From NCBI RefSeq assembly GCF_002237755.1, contig NZ_MWSJ01000018.1, forward strand, positions 35,208 to 99,207: a stretch of DNA of 64,000 nucleotides. Direction: 5' to 3'. The notes under the pieces were generated by a model. That model was not told where the DNA came from. It was given only the letters and a program-made list of their open reading frames with translations, and searched no databases. Shown piece by piece: positions 26,747 through 36,498 of this stretch. The translations under genes and the position numbers were made by a program. This DNA is from Lysinibacillus sp. KCTC 33748. Its GTDB lineage: Bacteria > Bacillota > Bacilli > Bacillales_A > Planococcaceae. Each line of letters begins with the position of its first letter. Position 1 is the stretch's first letter.

Positions 26747-27379
26747 ATGGAATTATCAGATGCATATATTCAATCATTTATTCAACCACGTAATGAATTG
26801 CTTTTAGAAATGGAAGCATTTGCGGAGGAGAATCATGTACCGATTATGCAGCTTGCAGGCATTGATGCACTAAATCAACTGCTACGTATTCAAAATCCGT
26901 CGAAAATTTTAGAGATTGGTACAGCAATTGGTTATTCTGCAATAAGAATGGCCGACGCTTTACCTAACGTGCATATCGTTACAATTGAGCGAGATACTGA
27001 GCGTGTTGCGAGAGCAAAGGCTTATATTGAACATTCTACAGTTTCAGATCGTATAACGGTCATTGAAGGTGACGCTTTAGAGGTGAACGATGAAGCAATT
27101 CATACGACCTTCGATGCAGTTTTTATCGATGCTGCAAAGGGACAATATCAACGCTTTTTTGAAAAGTATGCGCCTCTTGTAAAATCTGGCGGAGTTCTAT
27201 ATATCGATAATATGTATATGCATGGCTTATCAGATTTGGATTTAAAAGATGTACCGCGTCGCAAGCGTACAATGATTCGAAATTTAAAAAACTTTACCGA
27301 TTGGATTATGGAGCACCCTGATTATACTAGTGCATTTTTACCGGTCGGTGATGGTTTATTACTATGTTTGAAGAGGTGA
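26747..27379 (+). CDS. yrrM: tRNA 5-hydroxyuridine methyltransferase (TrmR/YrrM)
   Basis: SAM-dependent O-methyltransferase; in B. subtilis YrrM methylates 5-hydroxyuridine-34 of tRNA to 5-methoxyuridine. 210 residues: ILEIGTAIGYSAIRMA (SAM loop), VTIERDTERVARAKAYI, FDAVFIDAAKGQYQRFFE, GGVLYIDNM. GAGGGTG nine bases before the ATG at 26747 decides the start; longer frames run through the repeat. First of three genes for the same modification. Confidence 0.93.
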   Translation: MELSDAYIQSFIQPRNELLLEMEAFAEENHVPIMQLAGIDALNQLLRIQNPSKILEIGTAIGYSAIRMADALPNVHIVTIERDTERVARAKAYIEHSTVSDRITVIEGDALEVNDEAIHTTFDAVFIDAAKGQYQRFFEKYAPLVKSGGVLYIDNMYMHGLSDLDLKDVPRRKRTMIRNLKNFTDWIMEHPDYTSAFLPVGDGLLLCLKR

Positions 27380-27384
27380 CTATT

Positions 27385-28317
27385 ATGAAAAAACCTGAAT
27401 TGCTTGTTACACCGCAATCAGTGGACCATGTAAAAGCACTTTTACAGGCTGGAGCAGATGCTTTTGTCATTGGTGAACAACAATTTGGTCTTCGTCTAGC
27501 AGGGGAATTTACTGTTAGTGAAGTGGAAGAAGCTACAAAGTTGATTCATGCAGCGGGTAAAAAGGTTTATGTTGCGGTAAATGCGCTATTCCATAATGAA
27601 AAAATGGATGCGCTTGCCGAATATTTAAAGGAAATGCAACGTATTGGTGTTGACCGTTTAATTTATGGTGATCCGGCAGTATTAATCATCCGTCGTGAAC
27701 AAGGTGTTACAATACCGCTACACTGGAATCCAGAAACGACTGCAACGAACTGGTTTACAGCAAATTATTGGGGGAAACGCGGAGCAACTCGCGCAGTACT
27801 ATCACGTGAACTTTCTTTAGATGAAGTGCTAGAAATTAAAGAAAATGTAGAAATAGAGGTTGAGGTTCAAGTACATGGAATGACATGTATGTTCCAATCA
27901 AAACGCCCATTACTAGGCCATTATTTCTTATATCAAGATAAAGTAATGGAAATTGAAAATCGTAAGGAAAATCGCAATATGTTCCTTCATGATGATGAGC
28001 GTAATAATAAATATCCAATTTATGAAGATGCTAACGGTACGCATATTTTCAGTCCAAACGATATGTGCATTATTGATGAGCTTGGCGAATTATTCGAAGG
28101 TGGCATAGATGTATTAAAAATTGAAGGAGTTCTTCAAACACCAGAATATGTAGTCACAATATCAGAAGCTTATCGTCAAGCAATTGACACATATTTTGAC
28201 GAATCAGAAGATGCGTATGAAGATATTAAAGATGATTTACTAGCTAAAATTGAAGAAATTCAGCCTGCCATCAGACCTCTTGATACTGGCTTTATCTTCA
28301 AGGAAACAGTTTACTAG
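27385..28317 (+). CDS. yrrN: Peptidase U32-family tRNA hydroxylation protein, YrrN (TrhP1)
   Basis: 310-residue U32-family protein (KPELLVTPQSVDHVKALLQAGADAF, HWNPETTATNWFTANYW, VQVHGMTCMFQSKRPLLGHY). With YrrO it is required for forming 5-hydroxyuridine at tRNA position 34, using prephenate-dependent chemistry known for this family. Despite the name it is probably not a protease. The ATG at 27385 follows AGAGGTG. Confidence 0.92.
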   Translation: MKKPELLVTPQSVDHVKALLQAGADAFVIGEQQFGLRLAGEFTVSEVEEATKLIHAAGKKVYVAVNALFHNEKMDALAEYLKEMQRIGVDRLIYGDPAVLIIRREQGVTIPLHWNPETTATNWFTANYWGKRGATRAVLSRELSLDEVLEIKENVEIEVEVQVHGMTCMFQSKRPLLGHYFLYQDKVMEIENRKENRNMFLHDDERNNKYPIYEDANGTHIFSPNDMCIIDELGELFEGGIDVLKIEGVLQTPEYVVTISEAYRQAIDTYFDESEDAYEDIKDDLLAKIEEIQPAIRPLDTGFIFKETVY

Positions 28318-28331
28318 GAGGTGGCAAGAAC

Positions 28332-29612
28332 ATGGCATTAGCATTAGAACAAAATGACAAAATTCGTGAGATTGTAGACGGGAAACGTGTCATTACAAAA
28401 AAACCAGAGCTACTTGCCCCTGCAGGTAGTTTAGAAAAATTAAAAGTAGCAGTTCATTATGGAGCAGATGCTGTATTTATCGGTGGACAAGAATTCGGTT
28501 TACGTTCAAACGCAGATAACTTCTCAATTGAACAAATGCGCGAAGGTGTTGAATTCGCTAATAAATATGGTGCGAAAATCTATGTTACGACAAATATTTT
28601 TGCCCATAATGAAAATATGGACGGCTTGGAGCAGTATTTAAAAGATATTGAATCTGCAGGTGTTACTGGCATTATTGTAGCGGACCCTCTGATCATTGAA
28701 ACTTGCCGTACAGCTGCACCAAAGCTTGAAATTCATCTTTCTACGCAGCAATCTTTATCAAACTGGAAGGCTGTCCAGTATTGGAAAGAAGAAGGCTTAC
28801 ATCGTGTAGTATTAGCACGTGAAGTAGGCGGCGAAGAAATGAAGCTGATGAAGGAAAAAGTCGATATTGAAATTGAAGCATTCGTTCATGGAGCGATGTG
28901 TATCGCCTACTCTGGTCGCTGTGTACTTTCAAATCATATGACTGCCCGTGACTCTAACCGTGGTGGTTGCTGTCAATCTTGTCGCTGGGACTATGATTTA
29001 TATGAGCTAGAGAATGGCGAAGAAAAGGCACTTTTCGATGATAATCACGCATCTTTCGCGATGAGCCCGAAAGACTTAAAGCTAATTGAAGCAATTCCAC
29101 ATATGATTGAGCTTGGTATTGATTCATTAAAAGTAGAAGGTCGTATGAAATCAATTCACTATGTTGCTACAGTTGTTTCAGTGTACCGCAAAGTGATTGA
29201 CGCTTATTGTGCGTACCCTGACAATTTCAAAATTAAACGTGAATGGCTTGAGGAATTAGACAAATGTGCTAACCGTGACACTGCAGAAGCATTCTTCCAC
29301 GATGCGCCTGGTCACGAGGAGCAAATGTTTGGTGTACATGGCCGTAAAACGACTTATGAGTTTGCTGGTTTAATTTTGGAGCATGACTCAGAAACGAAAA
29401 TGGTAACAATGCAACAACGTAACTATTTTAAACCTGGCGATGAGGTAGAATTCTTTGGACCAGAAATCGAAAATTTCCGTGTTACAATGGGTGAAATTTG
29501 GGATGAAGATGGCAATAGCTTAGATGCTGCGCGACATCCTCTACAAATTGTTAAATTTAAATGCGACACACCATTAAAACCACATAATATGATGCGAAAG
29601 GAGAATAATTAA
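28332..29612 (+). CDS. yrrO: Peptidase U32-family tRNA hydroxylation protein, YrrO (TrhP2)
   Basis: 426 residues with the full U32 signature: [49 protein letters not shown] and a Cys cluster [13 protein letters not shown] that can hold an Fe-S centre, plus a C-terminal beta domain. GGAGGTGG before the ATG. Stop and the udk start overlap by one base. Partner of YrrN. Confidence 0.94.
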   Translation: MALALEQNDKIREIVDGKRVITKKPELLAPAGSLEKLKVAVHYGADAVFIGGQEFGLRSNADNFSIEQMREGVEFANKYGAKIYVTTNIFAHNENMDGLEQYLKDIESAGVTGIIVADPLIIETCRTAAPKLEIHLSTQQSLSNWKAVQYWKEEGLHRVVLAREVGGEEMKLMKEKVDIEIEAFVHGAMCIAYSGRCVLSNHMTARDSNRGGCCQSCRWDYDLYELENGEEKALFDDNHASFAMSPKDLKLIEAIPHMIELGIDSLKVEGRMKSIHYVATVVSVYRKVIDAYCAYPDNFKIKREWLEELDKCANRDTAEAFFHDAPGHEEQMFGVHGRKTTYEFAGLILEHDSETKMVTMQQRNYFKPGDEVEFFGPEIENFRVTMGEIWDEDGNSLDAARHPLQIVKFKCDTPLKPHNMMRKENN

Positions 29613-30250
29613 TGGCAGCAAATCGTCCAGTCGTCATCGGAATCGCTGGTGGCTCATGCTCGGGAAAGACGAGTGTGACACGTGCTATTTATGATGTTTT
29701 CCGCGATCATTCAGTAGTTGTAATTGAACAAGATTTTTATTATAAAGATCAAAGTCATTTAACGTTTGAGGAGCGTTTAGGTACAAACTATGACCATCCG
29801 TTAGCGTTTGATAATGATTTATTAATTGAACAACTAAAAAAATTATTGGTCCGTCAACCAATCGAAAAACCAGTATATGATTATGTGCAGCATACAAGAG
29901 CTAAAGAAGTTATTCATGTAGAGCCTGTAGACGTTATTATATTAGAAGGTATTTTAGTGTTAGAAGATGCAGATTTACGTGATTTAATGGATATTAAATT
30001 GTATGTAGATACGGACTCAGATTTACGTATTATTCGTCGTATAATGCGTGATATAAAAGAGCGTGGACGTACAACAGATTCTGTCATCGACCAATATTTA
30101 TCGGCAGTGCGACCAATGCATAATTTATTTATTGAACCAACGAAACGTTATGCTGATATTATTATTCCTGAAGGCGGGGATAATGAGGTTGCGATCGATT
30201 TAATGGTAACGAAGATTAAAACTATTCTTGAAACCGACAACGTATTGTAA
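29612..30250 (+). CDS. udk: Uridine kinase
   Basis: Phosphorylates uridine/cytidine for pyrimidine salvage. 212 residues: P-loop GGSCSGKTS near residue 13, [27 protein letters not shown], and [13 protein letters not shown] (lid). AAAGGAG before the ATG; translationally coupled to yrrO. Confidence 0.96.
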   Translation: MAANRPVVIGIAGGSCSGKTSVTRAIYDVFRDHSVVVIEQDFYYKDQSHLTFEERLGTNYDHPLAFDNDLLIEQLKKLLVRQPIEKPVYDYVQHTRAKEVIHVEPVDVIILEGILVLEDADLRDLMDIKLYVDTDSDLRIIRRIMRDIKERGRTTDSVIDQYLSAVRPMHNLFIEPTKRYADIIIPEGGDNEVAIDLMVTKIKTILETDNVL

Positions 30251-30361
30251 TAAGATAGAGTGGTATTGACAATATTTACATGCATATCTGTACATATTTC
30301 AGAAAGGCATGCATACTATTAGGTCAAAGCGTAATTTGAAAAAACGTTTAAAAATAATAAA

Positions 30362-30405
30362 ATTCGATTAAATGATCCTACAAGGCATTTAATCGAGTTT
30401 TATGT
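30362..30405 (+). terminator. Terminator of the yrrM-udk operon
   Basis: 10-bp stem CGATTAAATG/CATTTAATCG followed by AGTTTTATGTTTTT, just before greA. Confidence 0.8.
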
Positions 30406-30438
30406 TTTTATATTGACGAAAACAAGGAGTGAAGAACT

Positions 30439-30927
30439 TTGGCAAACGAAAAACAGTACCCAATGACAGCTGAAGGTAAAAGAAAATTAGAAGAAGAATT
30501 AGTGAAATTAGAAACGGAAACTCGTAAGGAAATCGTAGAACGTATTAAAATCGCTCGTGATTTCGGGGATCTTTCTGAAAATGCTGAGTATGATTCTGCA
30601 AAAGAAGAACAAGCCTTTTTAGAAGGTCGTATTTCTACATTAAAATCAATGATTCGTAACGCAGTTATTATTTCTGAGGACGAATCAGATAATAGTGTCG
30701 TATCATTAGGGAAAACGGTTACATTTGTAGAAATTATTAATGGAAAACCATCAACTGATGAGGAGTCGTATACAATTGTTGGTTCGGCTGAGGCAGATCC
30801 AATGGAATTCCGTATTTCAAATGAATCACCAATTGCTAAAGGCTTGCTAGGTCGTGCTGAAGGCGAAGAGGTTGTCGTACAAACACCTGGTGGTGAAATG
30901 AAAGTTAAAATTATTTCAATAAAATAA
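30439..30927 (+). CDS. greA: Transcription elongation factor GreA
   Basis: Rescues backtracked RNA polymerase by stimulating transcript cleavage. 162 residues: N-terminal coiled coil ([21 protein letters not shown]...[18 protein letters not shown], with the acidic tip) and a C-terminal FKBP-like domain. It starts at TTG, nine bases after AAGGAG. Confidence 0.96.
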   Translation: MANEKQYPMTAEGKRKLEEELVKLETETRKEIVERIKIARDFGDLSENAEYDSAKEEQAFLEGRISTLKSMIRNAVIISEDESDNSVVSLGKTVTFVEIINGKPSTDEESYTIVGSAEADPMEFRISNESPIAKGLLGRAEGEEVVVQTPGGEMKVKIISIK

Positions 30928-30936
30928 TTTTTGTAC

Positions 30937-30982
30937 AAGCAGTTAGCTTATCTTTGTAAAAGAGAGCTAGCTGCTTTTATCT
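30937..30982 (+). terminator. Terminator of greA
   Basis: AGCAGTTAGCT/AGCTAGCTGCT stem with TTTTATC. Confidence 0.8.
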
Positions 30983-31056
30983 TCATCCAGCACAATGTAT
31001 TGTATCTACAGTACCGCCAAGGCGATACTGTTCTTGATTCTTTCGTCTATGTGAGT

Positions 31057-31255
31057 TTTTACTTCTTTTAGCAAAAGGCATTTGTAGCGACAGATACAGG
31101 AGTATCCCACTTTTATAGGTTGCGAGATGAATGCGGAGTATTGTAGCAATTTAACTGTGCGAATGCGAAGCGACAACAACATATGACTGAATAACCAACG
31201 TCAAGTTGGCCTAAAGCCGATTCCGTACACAATTACGCCGTTGCATAATTGATTT
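31057..31255. repeat. Degenerate mosaic repeat family A copy
   Basis: TTTTTACTTCTTTTAGC start, AACTGTGCGAATGCGAAGCGACAACAACA, AAAGCCGATTCCG and GCATAATTGATT end. The central region is eroded. Confidence 0.7.
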
Positions 31256-31379
31256 AATAGCCGAAATCCAATAAATACCTTAAGAGGGCTTTGGTTTTGT
31301 CTATGATATAATAGGAGCATAATTATTTTGCAAGTGCTGTTGAACTTGATAAAATATTGGCTAGAGAGGGGGAGACTTC

Positions 31380-32027
31380 ATGAGTGAACGAAAAACTCGA
31401 AGCAGTCGTCATTTGCAGCCATCTCATAATAAAAAGCTAGATAAACTATTGAATGTATTAATTGGTATTGTCGTGATATTAATTATTATAGTAGCCACAT
31501 TTGTGTTTAAATGGCAGGATGATGCAGGGCAAGTTGAGAAGGACGAGCCAATACAGGAGCAGAAGAACGATAAAGAAGACGTGAAGGAAGAGCCTTCTAA
31601 AGAGAAAAATAATGATGTAACAGCTCAAGAGGAAACAGAGAAAGAGCCTACAGATGAAACTCAAACATCTGAACAGGATGCTACTACTGAAACCACGTCA
31701 GACAACCCAAATGTTGATAAGGTTGTAACCAATAAAAGCTGGAAGCCTACACCTACAACACAAACAGGTCAGCATGTTTCTTCTTACGATGATAAATCTG
31801 TAGACTGGGCTGAAAAGGTGGCCACAGTTACAGCTGCTACTGGCATCGAAAAGGACAATATGATTATTTGGCGTTTACAAAATAACGGTGGCGCTAATTC
31901 GGCTATTGCAACAGTTTCAACTAATGATAAGACACAAATGTACCGTGTCAGCATGGAGTGGGTCGACAACGAAGGCTGGTTACCAGTCAAACTTGAGCAA
32001 CTAAATACATTAAATGGCGCCTATTGA
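31380..32027 (+). CDS. yrrS: YrrS-like membrane-anchored protein (DUF1510)
   Basis: 215 residues: basic N-terminus, one membrane helix (LLNVLIGIVVILIIIVATFVF, about 24-44), a long Glu/Lys/Thr-rich linker (about 50-115), and a C-terminal extracytoplasmic DUF1510 domain (WAEKVATVTAATGIEKDNMIIWRLQNNGG). In B. subtilis yrrS precedes the penicillin-binding protein gene yrrR (pbpI), which is absent here; mtnN follows. GAGGGGGAG before the ATG. Confidence 0.88.
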   Translation: MSERKTRSSRHLQPSHNKKLDKLLNVLIGIVVILIIIVATFVFKWQDDAGQVEKDEPIQEQKNDKEDVKEEPSKEKNNDVTAQEETEKEPTDETQTSEQDATTETTSDNPNVDKVVTNKSWKPTPTTQTGQHVSSYDDKSVDWAEKVATVTAATGIEKDNMIIWRLQNNGGANSAIATVSTNDKTQMYRVSMEWVDNEGWLPVKLEQLNTLNGAY

Positions 32028-32048
32028 CGAAAGTAACTCGTTTTATTA

Positions 32049-32535
32049 TTTTTAACTTATATCAGCAGATGTACAAACATCCGCTGATATAAAGGAGCTC
32101 AGTCAAAGAACGCCACGTCCTGTGGCAATTTAACTGTGCGAAAGCGAAGCGACAGCAACATGGTTTTAACTGTGCGAAAGCGAAGCGACAGCAACATGGT
32201 TTTAACTGTGCGAAAGCGAAGCGACAGCAACAACAACAACACACGACTGAGTGACCAACTTCATGTTGCTGCCGCTACGTTGCACTACGCTTTCGCACAG
32301 AAAACATTTGTTGGCCCAAAGCCTCCGGCGGACGTCGCGGTAATCGGAAAGGAGTGCTTAAAAAGGATGTTAGCCTAAAATCATCGCATCCATGCGATAA
32401 CGGCTAGCTGACCTGCATCGGTAAAAACGCCACGTCCTGTGGCATTTCCGAAATGACCGACATCGTGTCGGCCCTCGTGCAGGCCTAAGCACAAAGCCGA
32501 TTCCCGGACGCAATTATGCCGAGGCATAATTGATT
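32049..32535. repeat. Mosaic repeat family A, longest copy
   Basis: Fills the whole yrrS-mtnN gap. Starts TTTAACTTATATCAGCAGATG with a hairpin partner, carries three tandem 36-bp units (32129-32236), an inverted CGCTTTCGCACAG, then CCTCCGGCGGACGTC, the GATGTTAGCC...GGCTAGC module, CCACGTCCTGTGG, GACATCGTGTCGG and ends GCCGAGGCATAATTGATT. Apparent ORFs here are repeat reading frames. Confidence 0.85.
32129..32236 (+). repeat. Three tandem 36-bp units
   Basis: Period 36 (starts 32129, 32165, 32201), each TTTAACTGTGCGAAAGCGAA followed by GCGACAGCAACA and a short tail. The unit occurs singly in other repeat copies. Confidence 0.9.
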
Positions 32536-32567
32536 TGAAGTGCATAAAGAAGGGAAGTAACGTAGAT

Positions 32568-33260
32568 ATGAAAATCGCAGTAATCGGCGCAATGGAAGAG
32601 GAAGTAGAGCTTTTACGAGCGTCTATAGAGAATGCAAAAAGCACAACAATTGCAGGAAGTGAATATACAACAGGAACTTACAAAGGCAACGAGGTAGTTT
32701 TATTAAAAAGTGGTATTGGTAAAGTGAATGCCGCAATGTCAACTACTATTCTATTACATGAATTCAAACCTGATGTAGTCATTAATACGGGCTCTGCAGG
32801 AGGCTATGATGAAAAGCTTGAAGTAGGCGCAATCGTTATTTCAGATGAAGTCCGTCATCATGATGTAGATGTAACGATTTTCGGTTATGAAATGGGCCAA
32901 ATGGCTGGTATGCCAGCAGCTTATAAATCAGATGAAAAACTTATGAAAGTGGCTGAAGAGGCAGTAGAGGCTGTTGGAGAGCACCAATATGGTATTGGTT
33001 TAATTTGCTCAGGTGATGCTTTTATGAATGATCCTGTTCGTGTAGAAGCAGTCCGTCGTCACTTCCCGCAAATGAAGGCAGTAGAGATGGAAGCAGCAGC
33101 TGTTGCACAAGTATGTTACCAATTTGGTACTCCGTTTGTTGTTATTCGTGCTTTATCAGATATTGCTGGAAAAGAATCGAATATTAGCTTCGATGAGTTT
33201 TTACCAGTAGCTGCAAAGCATTCAACACAAATCGTACTAAAAGCTATCGAATCGTTATAA
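32568..33260 (+). CDS. mtnN: 5'-methylthioadenosine/S-adenosylhomocysteine nucleosidase
   Basis: Hydrolyses MTA and SAH in the methionine/SAM cycle. 230 residues: [14 protein letters not shown], the phosphorylase-like [46 protein letters not shown] and the catalytic Asp in [11 protein letters not shown]. The ATG at 32568 fits the family N-terminus; AAGGGAAG is 12 bases upstream. An upstream TTG extension lies in repeat DNA. Confidence 0.95.
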   Translation: MKIAVIGAMEEEVELLRASIENAKSTTIAGSEYTTGTYKGNEVVLLKSGIGKVNAAMSTTILLHEFKPDVVINTGSAGGYDEKLEVGAIVISDEVRHHDVDVTIFGYEMGQMAGMPAAYKSDEKLMKVAEEAVEAVGEHQYGIGLICSGDAFMNDPVRVEAVRRHFPQMKAVEMEAAAVAQVCYQFGTPFVVIRALSDIAGKESNISFDEFLPVAAKHSTQIVLKAIESL

Positions 33261-33446
33261 AGTCTATTATCAGCAGAGTTTTCTTTATCCCCCTGAGTAT
33301 TAGGTTTCACCAATCTGCGGGATAAACTACACAAAAAAGTCAAAATGAGTGCCTTTTAGTGTGAGGAAAATCACAGTTTAAAAGTCGCACGAATGCTAAA
33401 CTGTTGTTAATTAAATCTCTTCATATTCAGATGGGAGGCATGCATA

Positions 33447-33539
33447 ATGCTATTTTTAACAGCAGGTGTAGTCATTATAACAATGTTAATCGGTACACTT
33501 ATTTCAGCAGAACTTTCAGAATCTGTTGAAATTCATTAA
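33447..33539 (+). CDS. Small single-pass membrane peptide, 30 aa
   Basis: ATGCTATTTTTAACAGCAGG opens a 30-residue peptide with one hydrophobic helix (FLTAGVVIITMLIGTLISA) and an acidic tail. GGGAGG lies 9-10 bases upstream and a very strong terminator begins eight bases after the stop, so it looks like a true small gene. Not recognised. Confidence 0.65.
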   Translation: MLFLTAGVVIITMLIGTLISAELSESVEIH

Positions 33540-33546
33540 GAGAAAA

Positions 33547-33590
33547 AGCTCTCTTGCGACATTTTAATGACGCAAGAGGGCTTTCTTTAT
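33547..33590 (+). terminator. Terminator after the small membrane peptide
   Basis: 12-bp stem AGCTCTCTTGCG/CGCAAGAGGGCT with TTCTTT. Confidence 0.88.
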
Positions 33591-33595
33591 CTTAG

Positions 33596-33645
33596 CAATT
33601 GTTTTCGTAGCGAAAGCGAAGCGTCAGCTACAAATGTCTCCTTTT
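33596..33645. repeat. Fragment of repeat unit
   Basis: TTTTCGTAGCGAAAGCGAAG followed by CGTCAGCTACAA, a variant of the GCGAAAGCGAAGCGACAGCAACA unit. Confidence 0.5.
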
Positions 33646-33725
33646 GTACCGATAAAAATACAAGATTCATTGCGGAATAATGTCATGTATTTATTGAATT
33701 ATTATTAGTATCAATTTACAATATA

Positions 33726-34433
33726 TTACTCAATAATTTTTTGATCTCGTTTATATAATTGATAGAGTTTAATAAGTGCTCGCTTTTCAATGCGAGATAC
33801 ATAGCTACGAGAAATATTTAAACGTGCAGCGATTTCCTTTTGTGTGAGTGCATCCTGCTGGTTAAGACCATAACGAAGTGTAACGATTTCGAGCTCACGT
33901 TCGTCGAGCATATGCAAATAGTGATATAGTTGTGCAACATGCTCTTTATGTTCAATTTTTTCAGTTGCACTTTCTTCATCGCATTGTAAGAGATCTCGGA
34001 TTTGTAGGGCATTACCATCTTTATCTGTACCGATTGGCTCAAATAAGGAAACATCTTTTTGCACTTTTTTCTGTGTACGCAGATGCATTAAAATTTCATT
34101 TTCGATACAGCGGGCGGCATAAGTGGCCAGACGGGTTTTTTTGTCAGGCGTATAACTTTCTACAGCTTTCATCAGACCAATCGTACCGATGGAAATATAA
34201 TCATCAAGTTGCTCATGCTTTGGGTGAAATTTTTTCACAACGTGTGCGACAAGTCTCATATTACGTTCAATTAGATCAAGACGCGCTTGCTCATCACCGC
34301 CTAAAAATCGTTCAATACAAGCAGCTTCCTCTTCTTTTGAAAAGGGTTTATGGAAAGTTTGCCCCTTTAAATAGCCAAGTAATGCTGGGATCTCAAGCCA
34401 TAACTGCAACATAGATGTAAAAATTCCGCTCAT
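33726..34433 (-). CDS. sigK: Sporulation sigma factor SigK precursor, uninterrupted
   Basis: Late mother-cell sigma factor. 235 residues: hydrophobic pro-sequence (MSGIFTSMLQLWLEIPALLGYLK) removed by SpoIVFB-type proteolysis, region 2 (RNMRLVAHVVKKFHPKHEQLDDYISIGTIGLMKAVESY) and region 4 helix-turn-helix (LTQKEIAARLNISRSYVSRIEKRAL). The gene is in one piece; there is no skin-type element as in B. subtilis. AAAGGATG before the ATG. Confidence 0.96.
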   Translation of the reverse strand: MSGIFTSMLQLWLEIPALLGYLKGQTFHKPFSKEEEAACIERFLGGDEQARLDLIERNMRLVAHVVKKFHPKHEQLDDYISIGTIGLMKAVESYTPDKKTRLATYAARCIENEILMHLRTQKKVQKDVSLFEPIGTDKDGNALQIRDLLQCDEESATEKIEHKEHVAQLYHYLHMLDERELEIVTLRYGLNQQDALTQKEIAARLNISRSYVSRIEKRALIKLYQLYKRDQKIIE

Positions 34434-34493
34434 TGAATGATTTCATCCTTTCCCCATTTTTCGACAGTATATGTTTTAAAGCTGTGTTAAATG

Positions 34494-34533
34494 AAAAAAA
34501 GTGCAACAGCAAATGCGCTGTTACACTTTTTTT
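34494..34533 (-). terminator. Terminator at the end of pssA
   Basis: GTGTAACAGC/GCTGTTGCAC stem with T runs on both sides; the pssA stop lies inside the stem. It separates pssA from sigK. Confidence 0.82.
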
Positions 34534-35063
34534 AACGTGATTGTACTAATCATTAGTAATGCTAGTATTGGGAATAGGAAAAGATAAAATACTGGGTGGA
34601 ACGTATTAGATGCGAAATACGTTAAAGTTAAGACTGTACCTGCCGCAGTAATCGGTAACCCTGTAAAATAGCCGTTTGCTTCTGAAATGTTGAAGCGGGC
34701 TAATCTCATCGCACCACAGACAATATACAATACTGTCATTGTCATACCGACAAAACCAAAGTCGCCTAAGACAACTTTATACATTAATAATGCAGGTGCC
34801 ACACCAAATGATATAATATCACTCATAGAATCTAATTGTTTACCTAAATCAGACACTTGTCCAAGTGCTCTAGCCACCTTCCCATCATAGCGATCAAGAA
34901 GGGCTGCGATAAAGATAAACAAGACACTGTAGCTATAGTATTCATGTAGTGTAGTCATTATGGCCGCGCCGCCGAAAGACATATTACTGATTGTGATAAA
35001 ATTTGCTGCTTGCGATTTCATTTTCTTAACCGTGGTATCCACCAACTTGTGATAAAAAAACAA
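34521..35063 (-). CDS. pssA: CDP-diacylglycerol-serine O-phosphatidyltransferase
   Basis: Makes phosphatidylserine. About 180 residues, multi-pass membrane protein of the CDP-alcohol phosphotransferase family, with the catalytic DG..AR.....G...D...D motif as DGKVARALGQVSDLGKQLDSMSD. A TTG start at 35063 sits nine bases after AAGGAG; an internal ATG 14 codons in (KKMKSQAANF) is the alternative. Divergent from psd, its pathway partner. Confidence 0.92.
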   Translation of the reverse strand: MFFYHKLVDTTVKKMKSQAANFITISNMSFGGAAIMTTLHEYYSYSVLFIFIAALLDRYDGKVARALGQVSDLGKQLDSMSDIISFGVAPALLMYKVVLGDFGFVGMTMTVLYIVCGAMRLARFNISEANGYFTGLPITAAGTVLTLTYFASNTFHPVFYLFLFPILALLMISTITLKKV

Positions 35064-35157
35064 GGGGGATCACTCCTTTGCACTTAAGATATTGTACCAT
35101 TATACTTCGAATGCGAAAAAATTGACAGTCTAAATTAATCGATAGGGGTTTTGTTTT

Positions 35158-35940
35158 ATGAAAGAAAAAATATATCAACGCTTGATTGAGTTAACAAACG
35201 GTAAGCAATCTTCCCAGCTTTTGCAATCTATTGCAAAAGCAAAGTGGAGTAAACGTATTATCCCTAGTTACATGAAAGTATACGATATTAAACTTGAAGA
35301 GGTTGCGAAACACCAACAACAATTTTCAAGTTTACATGATTTTTTTACAAGAGAGCTTTTAGAAGATGCACGTCCAATTGAACAAAATCCCAGTACTTAT
35401 GTGAGTCCAGTGGATGCCAAAGTAGAATCGTTTGGGCGTATCGAATGGGATATGACATTCCTTGTAAAGGGTAAACCTTATTCATTACAAGATTTACTTG
35501 GCAATACAGAACGTGCTTCACAATATGCAGATGGGCATTTTATCGTGTTTTACTTGAGTCCGGCAGATTATCACAGAATTCATAGCCCGATTGATGGAAA
35601 GGTGCTACGACAGTATACACTTGGTCAAAAATCCTATCCTGTTAATCAGCTCGGTCTTTCATACGGTAAAAAGCCAATATCGCACAATTATCGTTCTGTA
35701 ACGGAGCTGAAAGTGGCGAATAAACAACAGATAGCGTTTATTAAAGTTGGCGCTACCTTTGTAAACTCTATTGTGCTCACTAATACAACAACACAATGGC
35801 ATAAGGGTCAAGAAGTCGGATATTTTTCATTTGGCTCAACAGTAGTTATGCTGTTTGAAAAGGATGCAATAGAATTTACGGAAAATGTTGTACAAGGAAG
35901 CCCAATTCAAATGGGTGAAGCCTTCGCAAATATGCTATAA
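35158..35940 (+). CDS. psd: Phosphatidylserine decarboxylase proenzyme
   Basis: Converts phosphatidylserine to phosphatidylethanolamine. 260 residues with VSPVDAKVESFG, YLSPADYHRIHSP (active-site His) and the autocleavage site as FGST near residue 224, where Ser becomes the pyruvoyl group. GGGG nine bases before the ATG. Together with pssA it forms the PE route in divergent orientation. Confidence 0.95.
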   Translation: MKEKIYQRLIELTNGKQSSQLLQSIAKAKWSKRIIPSYMKVYDIKLEEVAKHQQQFSSLHDFFTRELLEDARPIEQNPSTYVSPVDAKVESFGRIEWDMTFLVKGKPYSLQDLLGNTERASQYADGHFIVFYLSPADYHRIHSPIDGKVLRQYTLGQKSYPVNQLGLSYGKKPISHNYRSVTELKVANKQQIAFIKVGATFVNSIVLTNTTTQWHKGQEVGYFSFGSTVVMLFEKDAIEFTENVVQGSPIQMGEAFANML

Positions 35941-35976
35941 TGGTCGAATAATACGTTTAGATTAGGGGTCGCTATT

Positions 35977-36498
35977 TTGTATAATTTTTTATTACCAAAT
36001 GAATTTGTCACGAGTATTTATGAAATTACACCGGAAAAGCTTCAAAACTTAGGTATTAAAGGGATTATTACGGATTTAGATAATACGCTTGTGGAATGGG
36101 ACCGTGCAGATGCAACGGAAGAGCTTATTGTTTGGCTTCGCATTATGAAAGAATCTGGCATTCGTGTTATTATTGCGTCGAATAACAAAGAAGCACGTGT
36201 TAAGCAGTTTGCTGAGCCATTAGGTATTCCTTATATTCATAAGGCGAGAAAGCCACTTCGTAATGCCTTTTATAGCGCCATTATTCAATTGGGGCTACGA
36301 CCACAGGAAGTAGTAATGGTAGGAGACCAACTACTAACAGATGTAATGGGCGCAAATCGTCTAGGCTTGCATACGGTACTAGTAAAGCCGGTTGCACAAT
36401 CAGATGGGCTCGTAACAAAATTCAATCGATTTATTGAACGCCGTGTGTTCAATACTTTAAAACGAAAAGGAATCAGTACTTGGGAGGAAAAAGAATGA
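35977..36498 (+). CDS. yqeG: HAD-family phosphatase YqeG
   Basis: Haloacid dehalogenase-type phosphatase (class IIIA). 173 residues: ITDLDNTLVEWD (nucleophile and acid Asp), VIIASNN, the Lys in HKARKP, and MVGDQLLTDVMGAN. In Bacillus it is placed in phosphatidylglycerol phosphate dephosphorylation or ribosome-linked operons. Starts at TTG after AGGGG. Overlaps yqeH by four bases. Confidence 0.92.
   Translation: MYNFLLPNEFVTSIYEITPEKLQNLGIKGIITDLDNTLVEWDRADATEELIVWLRIMKESGIRVIIASNNKEARVKQFAEPLGIPYIHKARKPLRNAFYSAIIQLGLRPQEVVMVGDQLLTDVMGANRLGLHTVLVKPVAQSDGLVTKFNRFIERRVFNTLKRKGISTWEEKE

Noticed and set aside
32129..32236. CRISPR array
   Set aside because: Three adjacent direct units without distinct spacers, not repeat-spacer structure; no cas genes.
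32062..32378. ORFs with repeated RKRSDSN or RFAFAQLKPCC units
   Set aside because: They are reading frames across the 36-bp tandem repeat and its flanks, without ribosome sites.
33726..34433. Skin-like element in sigK
   Set aside because: The sigK frame is continuous from pro-sequence to region 4, so there is no interruption.
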